From contig NZ_PHRF01000027.1 of assembly GCF_004151105.1 (NCBI RefSeq), positions 209,906 through 273,905 of the forward strand: a stretch of DNA of 64,000 bases, in the 5' to 3' direction. Position numbers and translations under genes: made by a program. The notes below the pieces were generated by a model. It saw only the letters and a program-made list of their open reading frames with translations, ran no database searches and was not told where the DNA came from. Position 1 is the stretch's first letter. Each line of letters starts with the position of its first letter. This document shows positions 8,157 through 16,022 of this stretch, in pieces. The DNA comes from Streptomyces sp. L-9-10 (lineage in GTDB: Bacteria; Actinomycetota; Actinomycetes; Streptomycetales; Streptomycetaceae).

Positions 8157-8561
8157 GTGTCCAGAATGCGCACGGGGCGCCGCGTCGCCTCGGCTCTCGC
8201 CGTACTCGTGATCGCCTGGGCCGGGCCCCTGGCCGCGACACCCGCCGGCGCCGCCTGGTCCCCCGCCGCCTCGTCCGCGGCGGACGGTGCCCCGGCGCCG
8301 CGGGCGGCGAAGGTGCCCGTGGGAGAGCCCAGGGGCAAGGTCGTCTCGCGGATCACCCTGAGCATCCGTGAGGAGCCGACCTCCCGCTCCGCCTATCTGG
8401 GCGGCCTGCGGCCCGGCACGGTCATCCCCCTCTTCTGCAAGGTCAGGGGCGAGAACGTGGACGGCAACACCCTGTGGTACCTGCTCGGGGACGCACGGCC
8501 CGGCTATGTCGCGGCGCGTTACGTCGAGAACCAGTCGCCGGTGCCGTTCTGCCGACGCTGA
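8157..8561 (+). CDS. Exported small SH3-like domain protein
   Basis: 134 residues from GTG 8157. A Sec signal (VASALAVLVIAWAGPLAATPAGA) and a short linker lead to a single bacterial SH3-like domain: RITLSIREEPTSRSAYLGGL, GTVIPLFCKV, LWYLLGDARPGYVAARYV. Two Cys (FCKV and PVPFC) could form a disulphide. Such proteins usually bind cell-wall peptides; this one follows the amidase in the same direction. A stronger-looking AAGGAGGAG at 8119-8127 has no usable in-frame start after it, so the weaker AGGGGAAAGAG before GTG is taken. Confidence 0.75.
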   Translation: MSRMRTGRRVASALAVLVIAWAGPLAATPAGAAWSPAASSAADGAPAPRAAKVPVGEPRGKVVSRITLSIREEPTSRSAYLGGLRPGTVIPLFCKVRGENVDGNTLWYLLGDARPGYVAARYVENQSPVPFCRR

Positions 8562-8756
8562 CCGCCCCGCGAGGAGCGAGCGTGCCCGGCGAGGCCTACC
8601 GACTCGCCCACACCGGTGGCGGACGCCCCGGCAGAACCCATCCGGTCTTCGAACCGGCCGACGGGTACTGCTACGCGCAGGACGTCGCCGCATACTTCGC
8701 CCGCAGCCGCGCCTCATCGGCCGGCTCTGAGACGACCGGGTACCGGCCAAGAGGAC

Positions 8757-8799
8757 GGCCGGGTGGCGGCGGACATGAGCCCGCCGCCGCCACCCGGCC
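8757..8799. terminator. Hairpin terminator between convergent genes
   Basis: GGCCGGGTGGCGGCGG (8757-8772) pairs perfectly with CCGCCGCCACCCGGCC (8784-8799). It lies 7 bp past the stop codon of the phosphoesterase gene on the minus strand and also serves the plus-strand SH3-like gene. The 195 bp from 8562 to 8756 hold only a doubtful open frame. Confidence 0.75.
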
Positions 8800-8805
8800 C
8801 ACTCG

Positions 8806-10701
8806 TCACGCGAACGGTGTCAGGAAGTCCTTGGGCGCGAGCGCCCGGCTGACGATGCGGGTGTCACCGATCCAGCCGTAGAAGCCCTGGCCGAACAGCT
8901 CGTCGAACTGGGTGGCCCCGATGACGAAGGGCTTGCCCAGCGTGGCGATACCGGTCGACTTCTGGGCCGGGTTCCGCGCGATCTTCGAGCCGTCGACGTA
9001 CATCACCGTACGGCGGCCGTCGTTGACGAGGGCGATATGCATCCAGCGGCCCACCGGGACGGCGTGGCTCCAGGAGGTGGGGTCGGCGTCCTGGCGCTGC
9101 GGGTAGACGACGAACTGGAGGAATCGCTCGGGGGAGAGATTGAGGCTGCACGTCGGCTCGTCGGGCGACCAGCCGGTGGTCTTGCCCGCGTCGCCGTTGC
9201 GCCCCTCCCAGCTGAGGATCCCCATCCAGGCGTGATCACCGTCGAACGGCTCAGGGAGCTTGATGAAGGTCTCGATGGTGTAACCCGAGGTGAAGGTGGC
9301 GCTGTTGAGCGGGGCGCCCGCCGCGGTGGTGAGGACCGCGCCCCGGTCCGGGGCCTTGCCTCCGTCGAAGCGCAGGCTCGCGTGGGCCGGCTGGCCGAGG
9401 TGGTGCTCGGCCGACCAGGTCAGCGCGTCGGCGCCGCTCGCGTGGAGCCGACGCACCGTCAGATCGTTTCCGTTGCCGGTCAGGTCACGGGCGACCCTGC
9501 CGTCCGTCACGGGCTTGCCCGCCCGGCCGGCGTCCGGCAGGCCGGAGGAGTCGAACCGCCAGTAGGCCACGGTGCCGCGCGGCATCACGGCGGAGGCGGG
9601 CCGCGGGGCGGGCGGTGCGGCCGGGGCGAAGCCCGCGAACCGCTCGGTGAAGTCGATGTCCAGGCTGAACCGGTCGACCGGGCCGGACAGTTCGATGGTC
9701 TCGGCCTCCAGGGGTGTCCGCTTCGCCGGATCGCGGGAGAGGAACCACGGGGAGAACGTCTCGACGTCGATGACCCCGCGGGCCAGATCGAAGCCGTACA
9801 GCCGGATCATCCCGGCGCCGCCGTAGTAGCGGTCCTGGTAGTTGGTGATCTGGACGTGTACGTCATGACCGGCGTCGTTGGTCAGTACGGTGCGGCCCGG
9901 CGGCCAGTAGTGACCGCCCAGGGCCAGGAAGATCTGGTCGTTGCCGCGGACGATGCCGTCCCACAGCCGCTTGCCGTTGTCCGACAGCTGGGCCGCGCCG
10001 TCGTCGTCCGCCCAGGCGAGGTCGTGGGTGGTCAGCACGGCGGGCAGCGACGGGTGCTTGTCGAGCACGCCCTGTGCCCAGCGCAGCCCGCTGTCCGACA
10101 CCCGCCAGTCCAGCGCGAGGATCAGCCACTCGCGGCCTGCCGCGCGCAGCACGTGGTAGCTGTTGTAGCCGTCGGGCGAGGCACCGCCGAAGGTCGGCAT
10201 GGAGGAGTAGCGCTTCGGTCCGAAGGACTTGAGATACGCGCTGTCGCCACGCTGGTCGTCCGTCGACCCGTTGATGTCGTGATTGCCCGCGAGGACGCTG
10301 TAGGGCACCTTGCCGTGGAGGGTACGGAAGGTGTCGGCGGCGAGTTCGATCTCTTCCCCGGTGCCGTGTTCCGTGACGTCACCGAGGTGCGTCATGAACG
10401 CGATGTTGGATTCGCCGCGCTCGGAGACGAGATACCGGAACGTCTCGCGCAGCGGGGCCGGGTCGGAGCTGTCGGCGTCGAAGAGGTACTGGGTGTCCGG
10501 AAGGACGGCCAGCGCGAACCGGGGGGTGTCGGCGTCGAACCGGCCGCCGCCGCCCCCTGCCGTGGCCGCCGCCGTCGCTGTCGCCGCACGCGCCGGTGCG
10601 GTGTCGAGCGCCGTGGCCGCGACGCCCGCGGCGGGTACGACGAGCGCGGCCTGAAGCAGCGCCCGTCTGTCCAGATTCTTCTTGCTGTCTGCCGTACTCA
10701 T
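8806..10701 (-). CDS. Exported metallophosphoesterase with C-terminal LamG/concanavalin-like domain
   Basis: 631 residues from ATG 10699-10701. A Tat-like signal NLDRRALLQAALVVPAAG is followed by a calcineurin-type phosphoesterase with the metal motifs in order: LAVLPDTQYL (D-x-Q variant of D-x-H), MTHLGDVTEHG (GDxxE), VLAGNHDING (GNHD), LTTHDLAW and GGHYWPPGR. After about residue 355 comes a beta-rich spacer, then a LamG-like jelly roll (AYWRFDSSGLP, YTIETFIKLPEPFDGDHAWMG, GRWMHIALVNDGRRTVMYVDG) that probably binds carbohydrate. It is expected to work outside the cell on a phosphoester substrate, unidentified. An in-frame extension to 10866 lies in promoter DNA and is not used. Confidence 0.87.
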   Translation of the reverse strand: MSTADSKKNLDRRALLQAALVVPAAGVAATALDTAPARAATATAAATAGGGGGRFDADTPRFALAVLPDTQYLFDADSSDPAPLRETFRYLVSERGESNIAFMTHLGDVTEHGTGEEIELAADTFRTLHGKVPYSVLAGNHDINGSTDDQRGDSAYLKSFGPKRYSSMPTFGGASPDGYNSYHVLRAAGREWLILALDWRVSDSGLRWAQGVLDKHPSLPAVLTTHDLAWADDDGAAQLSDNGKRLWDGIVRGNDQIFLALGGHYWPPGRTVLTNDAGHDVHVQITNYQDRYYGGAGMIRLYGFDLARGVIDVETFSPWFLSRDPAKRTPLEAETIELSGPVDRFSLDIDFTERFAGFAPAAPPAPRPASAVMPRGTVAYWRFDSSGLPDAGRAGKPVTDGRVARDLTGNGNDLTVRRLHASGADALTWSAEHHLGQPAHASLRFDGGKAPDRGAVLTTAAGAPLNSATFTSGYTIETFIKLPEPFDGDHAWMGILSWEGRNGDAGKTTGWSPDEPTCSLNLSPERFLQFVVYPQRQDADPTSWSHAVPVGRWMHIALVNDGRRTVMYVDGSKIARNPAQKSTGIATLGKPFVIGATQFDELFGQGFYGWIGDTRIVSRALAPKDFLTPFA

Positions 10702-10948
10702 GCGCACTCCATGTACTGGATGTCCGTGTCCGCTGCACTGTGCTGATCGGCCGTGTCCTTCCGGTGGCAGGGAGCTGAACGGTGGCCGCCCTCCGCCGCA
10801 CGAATGGGCCCACAGGGCACGAAGTGGCCCGGATCGTACGGTGGGCTCCGGCGCGGCCGGGTGCACCGCTGACGCCGTCGTGGTGATGCGTGAAGATCGT
10901 CACTACGGCCGCGCGACAGCGCGTGCGCCCGAGTGGAGGGGATTCCTG

Positions 10949-11440
10949 ATGCGCCGTCACGGAACTGTCCTGGATGACCTCGATCGCAAGATCCTCACAG
11001 CGCTGATCGCCGACGCCAGGGCGAGTTTCAAGGAGATCGGTCTGTCCATCGGGTTGTCGGCGCCCGCGGTGAAGCGCCGGGTGGACCGGCTGCGGCAGGA
11101 AGAGGTGATCACCGGTTTCACCACGGTGGTCACACCGGCGGCGCTGGGCTGGCACACCGAGGCGTACGTGGAGGTGTTCTGCGAGGGGGCCGCGCCGCCC
11201 AAGCGGCTGGCGGAGGTCGTACGGAACCACCCCGAGATCCAGTCGGCCGTCACCGTGACCGGTCGCGCCGACGCGATCCTCCATATCAGGGCGCTCGACG
11301 TCGAGCACTTCGAGGATGTCCTCGAACGGATCCGTGCGGAATCGTTCGTGAAGGAGACGCACAGCTTCGTGGTGCTGTCCCATCTGCTGCCGACCAGTCC
11401 CGAGGCGGGCTCGGGGCGCTTCTCCCGGATCGCGGATTAA
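10949..11440 (+). CDS. Lrp/AsnC family transcriptional regulator
   Basis: 163 residues from ATG 10949, with GGAGGGG nine bases before it. The N-terminal AsnC helix-turn-helix is VLDDLDRKILTALIADARAS-FKEIGLSIGLSAPAVKRRVDRL; the C-terminal RAM ligand domain is YVEVFCEGAAPPKRLAEVV...VTVTGRADAILHIRALDVEHFEDVLERI. Lrp proteins form octamers and respond to amino acids. It lies 128 bp upstream of the DDAH-like gene on the same strand, and that gap contains a palindrome plus an extra half site, so it probably controls its neighbour in response to arginine-type compounds (inference). Confidence 0.92.
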   Translation: MRRHGTVLDDLDRKILTALIADARASFKEIGLSIGLSAPAVKRRVDRLRQEEVITGFTTVVTPAALGWHTEAYVEVFCEGAAPPKRLAEVVRNHPEIQSAVTVTGRADAILHIRALDVEHFEDVLERIRAESFVKETHSFVVLSHLLPTSPEAGSGRFSRIAD

Positions 11441-11466
11441 CGAGTAGCCGCTCTCGCGCCTTCACA

Positions 11467-11493
11467 CGCAACAGAGTTGCGGTCCCGCGCAAC
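11467..11493. promoter_or_regulatory. Palindromic operator candidate (CGCAAC-N3-GTTGCG plus half site)
   Basis: CGCAAC AGA GTTGCG occupies 11467-11481, and a second CGCAAC begins at 11488, exactly 21 bp (two helical turns) after the first. It lies just upstream of a promoter-like pair. Best candidate regulator is the adjacent Lrp protein. Confidence 0.6.
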
Positions 11494-11502
11494 ATTCCTC
11501 TC

Positions 11503-11532
11503 TTGTTCGCGTGTCCCGGGTCTCCATATTCT
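11503..11532 (+). promoter_or_regulatory. Promoter candidate for the DDAH-like gene
   Basis: TTGTTC (11503-11508) and TATTCT (11527-11532) are spaced 18 bp; CATATT at 16 bp is an alternative -10. The operator candidate ends 10 bp before the -35. Confidence 0.5.
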
Positions 11533-11568
11533 GGTGCTCATGTCGCCGGTTCCAGGAAAGGGCCGTTC

Positions 11569-12435
11569 ATGAGAGAGCGACGGACAGCGAGGAAACGCCG
11601 TTTTCTGGTGTGCCCGCCGGAGTATTTCGAGGTCCGCTATGCCATCAACCCCTGGATGACATCGGAGGAACCGGTGGATACCGCGCTGGCTCTCCGGCAA
11701 TGGGAATCCCTCGTCTCCGTGTACCGGGATCTGGGCCATGACGTGGAGACCGTAACGCCCGTCGCCGGTCTGCCGGACATGGTGTTCGCCGCCAATTCCG
11801 CGCTGGTGTTCGACGGCAGGGCGTTCGGGGCGCACTTTCTCGCACCGGAGCGGCAGCCGGAATCCGGCCACTACCGGGCATGGTTCGAAAGCGCCGGATT
11901 CGAGGTGGGCAGCGCTGTCCATATCTGCGAGGGAGAGGGCGACTTCACACCGGTGGGAGGACTGCTCCTCGCCGGGACGGGATTCCGTACGCTGCCGCAG
12001 GCACACCAGGAGGCCCAGGAGTTCTTCGGTGTGCCCACGGTCAGCCTGCGCCTTGTCGACCCGCTCTTCTACCATCTGGATACGGCGTTGTTCGCGCTCG
12101 ACGACCACAATGTCGCCTACTATCCGGGCGCGTTCTCACCGGGGAGCAGGCGCGTGCTGGAAACCCTCTTTCCCGACGCGGTGATCGCGACGGCGCAGGA
12201 CGCCAAGTGTTTCGGGCTCAATTCCGTGTCGGACGGGCACCATGTGGTCATCGCCCAGGACGCCGCCGGGCTCATCGCGGCGGTGGCGGACCGCGGATAC
12301 CGTCCGGTCCCGGTGGATCTCTCGGAATTCCGGAAGGCCGGCGGCGGGGTGAAATGCTGTACGCAGGAACTCCGCACGCGGGAGGCGGGTACGCGCGAAG
12401 GGCCGGCGAACCGCGCCGTCACCGCGTCGGCCTGA
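11569..12435 (+). CDS. Dimethylargininase (DDAH)-like amidinohydrolase
   Basis: 288 residues from ATG 11569 (AGGAAAGG upstream). The pentein fold of the guanidine-modifying superfamily is visible: FLVCPPEYFEVRYAINPWM, LPDMVFAANSALVFDGR, an acidic GEGDFTPVGG (E and D ligands near 123-125), YHLDTALF with the catalytic His at 169, and the C-terminal GGGVKCCTQEL with the nucleophilic Cys at 263 or 264. Related enzymes hydrolyse methylated arginines to citrulline; other members act as arginine deiminases or amidinotransferases, so the substrate is not fixed. The last 20 residues after TQEL are an unusual charged tail. Likely controlled by the upstream Lrp regulator. Confidence 0.83.
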   Translation: MRERRTARKRRFLVCPPEYFEVRYAINPWMTSEEPVDTALALRQWESLVSVYRDLGHDVETVTPVAGLPDMVFAANSALVFDGRAFGAHFLAPERQPESGHYRAWFESAGFEVGSAVHICEGEGDFTPVGGLLLAGTGFRTLPQAHQEAQEFFGVPTVSLRLVDPLFYHLDTALFALDDHNVAYYPGAFSPGSRRVLETLFPDAVIATAQDAKCFGLNSVSDGHHVVIAQDAAGLIAAVADRGYRPVPVDLSEFRKAGGGVKCCTQELRTREAGTREGPANRAVTASA

Positions 12436-12595
12436 AGAAGGCCCGGCTCCGTCGGCGAAGGCAGGCCCGGGGGCTCCCGCGCCGCGGTCCGGGCGATCGG
12501 CCGGGGGCGCCTCAATCGGTATGTAGGGAAGGGCAGTTGGCCACTAGAATTCGGTAACGGGCGCGTTTGTCGCGTCCGACCGATTGGGGGGCCAG

Positions 12596-14299
12596 ATGTC
12601 CTGGGATCAACAAGGCGGGGACAGAGGTAACACCGGGGCCGGAGGGTTCGGTGGGACCGGAAATGGGACCGGGGGGTCCGGGGACCCCGGAGGCGGAACC
12701 GGGGGGTTCGGCGGAGCCGGAAGCGGGACCGGGGGGTTCGGGGGATCCGGGGGGTTCGTGGTGCCTCCGCCGCCCGCCCAGCCGCCGGCCGCACCGCCTC
12801 CGCCGCCCGGTCCCGCGGACCCGGTGCGGGCCGTCGCGGTGGCCCTGCTCAACCTCACGGGCCTCGGGCTCGGTTACGCCCTCATGCGCCGGTGGCTCGC
12901 CACGGCCGTGTGTGTGATCGTGACCGGTGTCCTGCTGGTGATCGCCCTTCCCGCGGAGCCGGACGGTGTCCCCGGTGGGGTGCTCACCGCCTACCTCGTC
13001 TTCCTGGCCCTCGCGGCCGCTCACGGCGCGGCCGGCGGGCTGCGCACCCCGCTAGCCTGGCCGCCGCGGTCGCCCGTCGCCGTACTGCTCGGTCTCGTGC
13101 TGCTCGCCGCACCGGTCGGAGGAGTGGTCCTCTACGACGGAGCGCGCGAGGAGGCCACGCAGCAGATGCTTCTCGACCGCCTCGGCCGGGCCGACCAGCT
13201 CGTGCGGACCGCCACGAGCAAGCCGTTCAAGGCGGCCGAGCCCGACTACAGCGAGGCGCTGGCCGTCTACCGCGGCCTCCGCGAGGACCACGCCGACTCC
13301 CGGGCCGCCCAACGCGTTCCCGAGCGGCTGAACGCGTACTACACGACGATCGGCGCTCCGTACGACGAGCGGAAGTACTGCGAGGCGATCGCGCCGCTGA
13401 ACTATCTGCGGTCGGTGCCGGACACCATCGGCGCGAAGGAGCTCGGCTCGCTGGTCAACTGGCCCGACGACCGGCTCGCCACCTCGCTCTACGAGTGCGG
13501 GCTGCCCGGCCTCGGCAGCGTCACGGGCGGTGCGGAGACCGGCGGCCACCTCTACGAGCTGCTGACCACCTTCCCCCGCTCCCCGCAGGCCGCGCGGGTC
13601 GAACCGGCCGTCAGCTCCGCGATCGACAAGGTCGCCAAGGACCTGAAGGGCGGCGAACCGTGCGCGGCCAACGAGACGATGCGCACCCTCGCCGACCAGG
13701 CCAAGGCCCTGCCGGGCGACGCGGCGGGCGTGTCCGCCGCCCTCGGCAAGGACGCGGCGAAGGCGAAGCGGCATGTCCAGGCCGGTATGTACGCGTGCGG
13801 CGTGGACCAGTACAAGGACGGCAAGTTCGACGAGGCGCGGAAGACGATGGACGACTTCGCCGGCACGTACAAGAAGGACAGGAACCGGGCCCGTGCGCAG
13901 AAGATCGCCATAGCCGCGGAGATAGCCCAGGACGAGCCCGCCGCGGGCAAGCGTCTGCCCACGACGGCCTCCGGCGGCAGCATCACCGTCACCATCAGCA
14001 ACGACAGCCCCGAAGAGGTCGAGATCCTCTACACGGGCCCGGTCACCGGCAGCGTCAAACTCAAGGCGTGCGACGGGTGCAGGCGGTACCAGAGCTCCGT
14101 GGCCGCGTCGGTCAGCGCCTGTCAGGGCGGTGAGAACTACCCCAGCAAGACGATCAGCCTGCCCGCGGGCACCACGTACTTCCTGCACAAGTCCACGGGC
14201 GGCTCCGCCTCGACCGGTACGGACACGACCAAGATCGAACCGGGCTACACGTACACGGAGTGTGCCTACGTGGTCGAGGGGCTCGGCACCGGCTTCTAG
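12596..14299 (+). CDS. Gly-rich multi-domain membrane protein of unknown function
   Basis: 567 residues from ATG 12596. A Gly-rich N-terminus of GTGG/GFGG units (about 55 residues) and a Pro stretch precede a cluster of three to four transmembrane helices (about 75-185). The large remainder faces outside: an alpha-helical region with TPR-like helices (KFDEARKTMDDFAGTYKKDRNRARAQKIAIAAE) and about eight Cys (KYCEAI, YECG, GEPCAAN, YACGVD, KACDGCRR, SACQG, YTECAY). A C-terminal beta domain begins near SGGSITVTISNDSPEEVEILYTG. I do not recognise a named family; the layout recurs in streptomycete hypothetical proteins. Terminated by a hairpin at 14321. Confidence 0.7.
   Translation: MSWDQQGGDRGNTGAGGFGGTGNGTGGSGDPGGGTGGFGGAGSGTGGFGGSGGFVVPPPPAQPPAAPPPPPGPADPVRAVAVALLNLTGLGLGYALMRRWLATAVCVIVTGVLLVIALPAEPDGVPGGVLTAYLVFLALAAAHGAAGGLRTPLAWPPRSPVAVLLGLVLLAAPVGGVVLYDGAREEATQQMLLDRLGRADQLVRTATSKPFKAAEPDYSEALAVYRGLREDHADSRAAQRVPERLNAYYTTIGAPYDERKYCEAIAPLNYLRSVPDTIGAKELGSLVNWPDDRLATSLYECGLPGLGSVTGGAETGGHLYELLTTFPRSPQAARVEPAVSSAIDKVAKDLKGGEPCAANETMRTLADQAKALPGDAAGVSAALGKDAAKAKRHVQAGMYACGVDQYKDGKFDEARKTMDDFAGTYKKDRNRARAQKIAIAAEIAQDEPAAGKRLPTTASGGSITVTISNDSPEEVEILYTGPVTGSVKLKACDGCRRYQSSVAASVSACQGGENYPSKTISLPAGTTYFLHKSTGGSASTGTDTTKIEPGYTYTECAYVVEGLGTGF
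12632..12756 (+). repeat. G-rich degenerate repeats encoding Gly-Thr/Phe-Gly units
   Basis: Repeated GGGACCGGGGGGTTCGG-like units in the coding strand give the GTGGFGG repeats of the protein N-terminus. More than ten runs of three or more G occur within 125 bases, so the RNA and the coding strand could form G-quadruplexes close to the start codon. Confidence 0.7.
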
Positions 14300-14320
14300 G
14301 GTTCCCGGCAGATACGAGGA

Positions 14321-14347
14321 GTCCCGCCCGCCTCCGGTGGGCGGGAC
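14321..14347. terminator. Bidirectional hairpin terminator
   Basis: GTCCCGCCC (14321-14329) pairs with GGGCGGGAC (14339-14347) across a short loop, between the convergent Gly-rich protein gene and the VWA gene. Confidence 0.7.
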
Positions 14348-14376
14348 TTCGCCGTTTCGATCCGTCAGCCGGGCGG

Positions 14377-16002
14377 TCAGAGCACCCGGAAGAGGTCGGC
14401 GGCGGCTTGGACGTCGGTGAGGTCCTCGATGGAGCGGAGGTTGTCGCACAGGGCGTCCAGGACCGAGCCGGCTTCGGCGGCGCGCGGGGCACCGACGGCC
14501 ACGCCGAAGACACGGAAGCCCAGCAGGTGCTTGGCGTCGTTCCAGCCGCGCATCCATTCCTCGGTGACGCCGCATTCGTCGTCGGTGATCATCACGATGT
14601 CGCCGCGCGGGCCGGCGTCGTCGTTGAGCTCCTCCGCCAGCAGTTCGGCGGCCGCTGTCAGTGGTGTCTGGTAGCTGGTGCCGCCGCCGAGGAACGTCTC
14701 CGCGAAGTGGAGCACTTCGACGATGTCCGCTTCCCGGCCGGCCGGGAAGCGGAAGACCTGGATCTTGTCGGCGGCGGAGAACAGGATGCCGGCGAAGTCA
14801 CGCCTGGCGTGGCGGGCCTGATCCAGCAGCGCCAGGGCGCACGCCTTGGCCCATGCCTCGCGGGTGACTCCGCCGGGCCCCGCCTCGTACATGGAGTGCG
14901 AGGTGTCCACGCACGCGATGATGGCGCCCTGGCCGGTGCTCTGCTCTCCCTGGCTGTCGTAGAGCATCAGCTCCCCGGCGGCGTAGCGCGCGGCGAACAC
15001 CGCACGCAGCTCGGGCAGGCCGAGGTTGGCCAGCTCGGAGGGGATCAGGCGGGAGAGGTCATTGCCGAGCGTGACGCCAACCAGCTCCCCGGCGGCGTTC
15101 TCCACCTTGCGGGCGCGCTCACCGTCGGCCATCTGCCGGAATCGGCCGATCAGCTCGGCCCACTGTGCGAGACGGCTGGTGCGCAGCCGCTCGGCGAGCA
15201 GCGCGCGCCGGTCGAACGGCATCCGCTCCAGCTCGCCGGGACCAACGCCCCAGGCCCGCATCAGCGCGGTCTCCTGCCGCGCGCCCTCGGCGGCCTTCGC
15301 CGCCGCGTTCCGCGCGCCGGCACGGATACCGGGGGCCGCCGCCGCGAGGGCCTGCGCGGCGTCCTGGGCGGCCTGCCGCGCAGCGGCGTCGGCGGCCTCG
15401 GCGGCCTCGGCGGCCTCGATCGCCTGTTGGACGGCATCGGCGGCCGGGGCCTGCACGGTGCCGTCCTCACCGGCCTCGTCCGCGGCCCGCTGGAGCGCCT
15501 CGCCCACCGCGGCCGCCGCGCCCTCGGCGGCCTGCTGGGCCTTCTTCGTCTGCTCGGCCTGTTCCTGGGCGTCCTGGGAGCGCTCCAGCGTCCGGCGCAG
15601 CGCGGCGGCCTGGGCGAGCACGGCCATGGCGGCGGCGTAGGGGTCGCCTGCGGTCTCCCGGCGCAGCTCGGCGAACTCCGGTGACTCCACCAGCGAGGTG
15701 ATGACCTGGTGGTTGACCAGCCGCGAGTGGTCCATCTCCGTGCGCTCGCGCAACCGCGGGCCGACCTTGTAGGCGGCCATGAACGCGTCGGTCAGGAGGT
15801 CGGTGGCGTACTCGTAGCGCTCGTTCAGCTCCTCGGCCAGCTCGCGCAGTCCGGCCGACTGCTCGTAGGTGTCGCGCCACGTGATCTGTTCGAACCGGTC
15901 CGCGACCACGGCCGCGGTGTGCCGCTCGGGAGCGGCGGACAGGCCCAGCCACTTCCCGGCCCCGCTCGCCATCTCGTCGAGCCGGTTCGGTGTCCTGCCC
16001 AT
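14377..16002 (-). CDS. VWA-domain protein, ViaA-like partner of the adjacent MoxR-type AAA+ ATPase
   Basis: 541 residues. The N-terminal part (1-125) is helical with conserved-looking YEQSAGLRELAEELNERY. Residues about 125-245 are an extreme Ala/Glu/Gln coiled coil (runs such as AIEAAEAAEAADAAARQAA). The C-terminal von Willebrand A domain has an intact MIDAS: DTSHS at 366-370, GGGTSY at about 447 and TDDECG near 485. In the RavA-ViaA and related MoxR-VWA pairs the VWA protein binds and regulates the AAA+ ATPase. The gene starts 20 bp after the AAA+ stop codon on the same strand, an operon. The long Ala-rich coil is unusual for the family. Substrate unknown. Confidence 0.83.
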   Translation of the reverse strand: MGRTPNRLDEMASGAGKWLGLSAAPERHTAAVVADRFEQITWRDTYEQSAGLRELAEELNERYEYATDLLTDAFMAAYKVGPRLRERTEMDHSRLVNHQVITSLVESPEFAELRRETAGDPYAAAMAVLAQAAALRRTLERSQDAQEQAEQTKKAQQAAEGAAAAVGEALQRAADEAGEDGTVQAPAADAVQQAIEAAEAAEAADAAARQAAQDAAQALAAAAPGIRAGARNAAAKAAEGARQETALMRAWGVGPGELERMPFDRRALLAERLRTSRLAQWAELIGRFRQMADGERARKVENAAGELVGVTLGNDLSRLIPSELANLGLPELRAVFAARYAAGELMLYDSQGEQSTGQGAIIACVDTSHSMYEAGPGGVTREAWAKACALALLDQARHARRDFAGILFSAADKIQVFRFPAGREADIVEVLHFAETFLGGGTSYQTPLTAAAELLAEELNDDAGPRGDIVMITDDECGVTEEWMRGWNDAKHLLGFRVFGVAVGAPRAAEAGSVLDALCDNLRSIEDLTDVQAAADLFRVL

Positions 16003-16022
16003 GCTCCCGATCCCCCCGGCGT

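Noticed and set aside
5098..8211. 1037-residue open frame on the plus strand
   Set aside because: It runs out of frame through DUF6153, DUF305, the antisense of the GNAT gene and the amidase; Arg/Gly/Pro-rich composition is typical of a shadow frame in GC-rich DNA.
8581..8881. Possible 100-residue gene starting at GTG 8581
   Set aside because: It has a GAGGAG in front, but runs through a perfect terminator stem and into the 3' end of the opposite phosphoesterase gene, with no recognisable domain.
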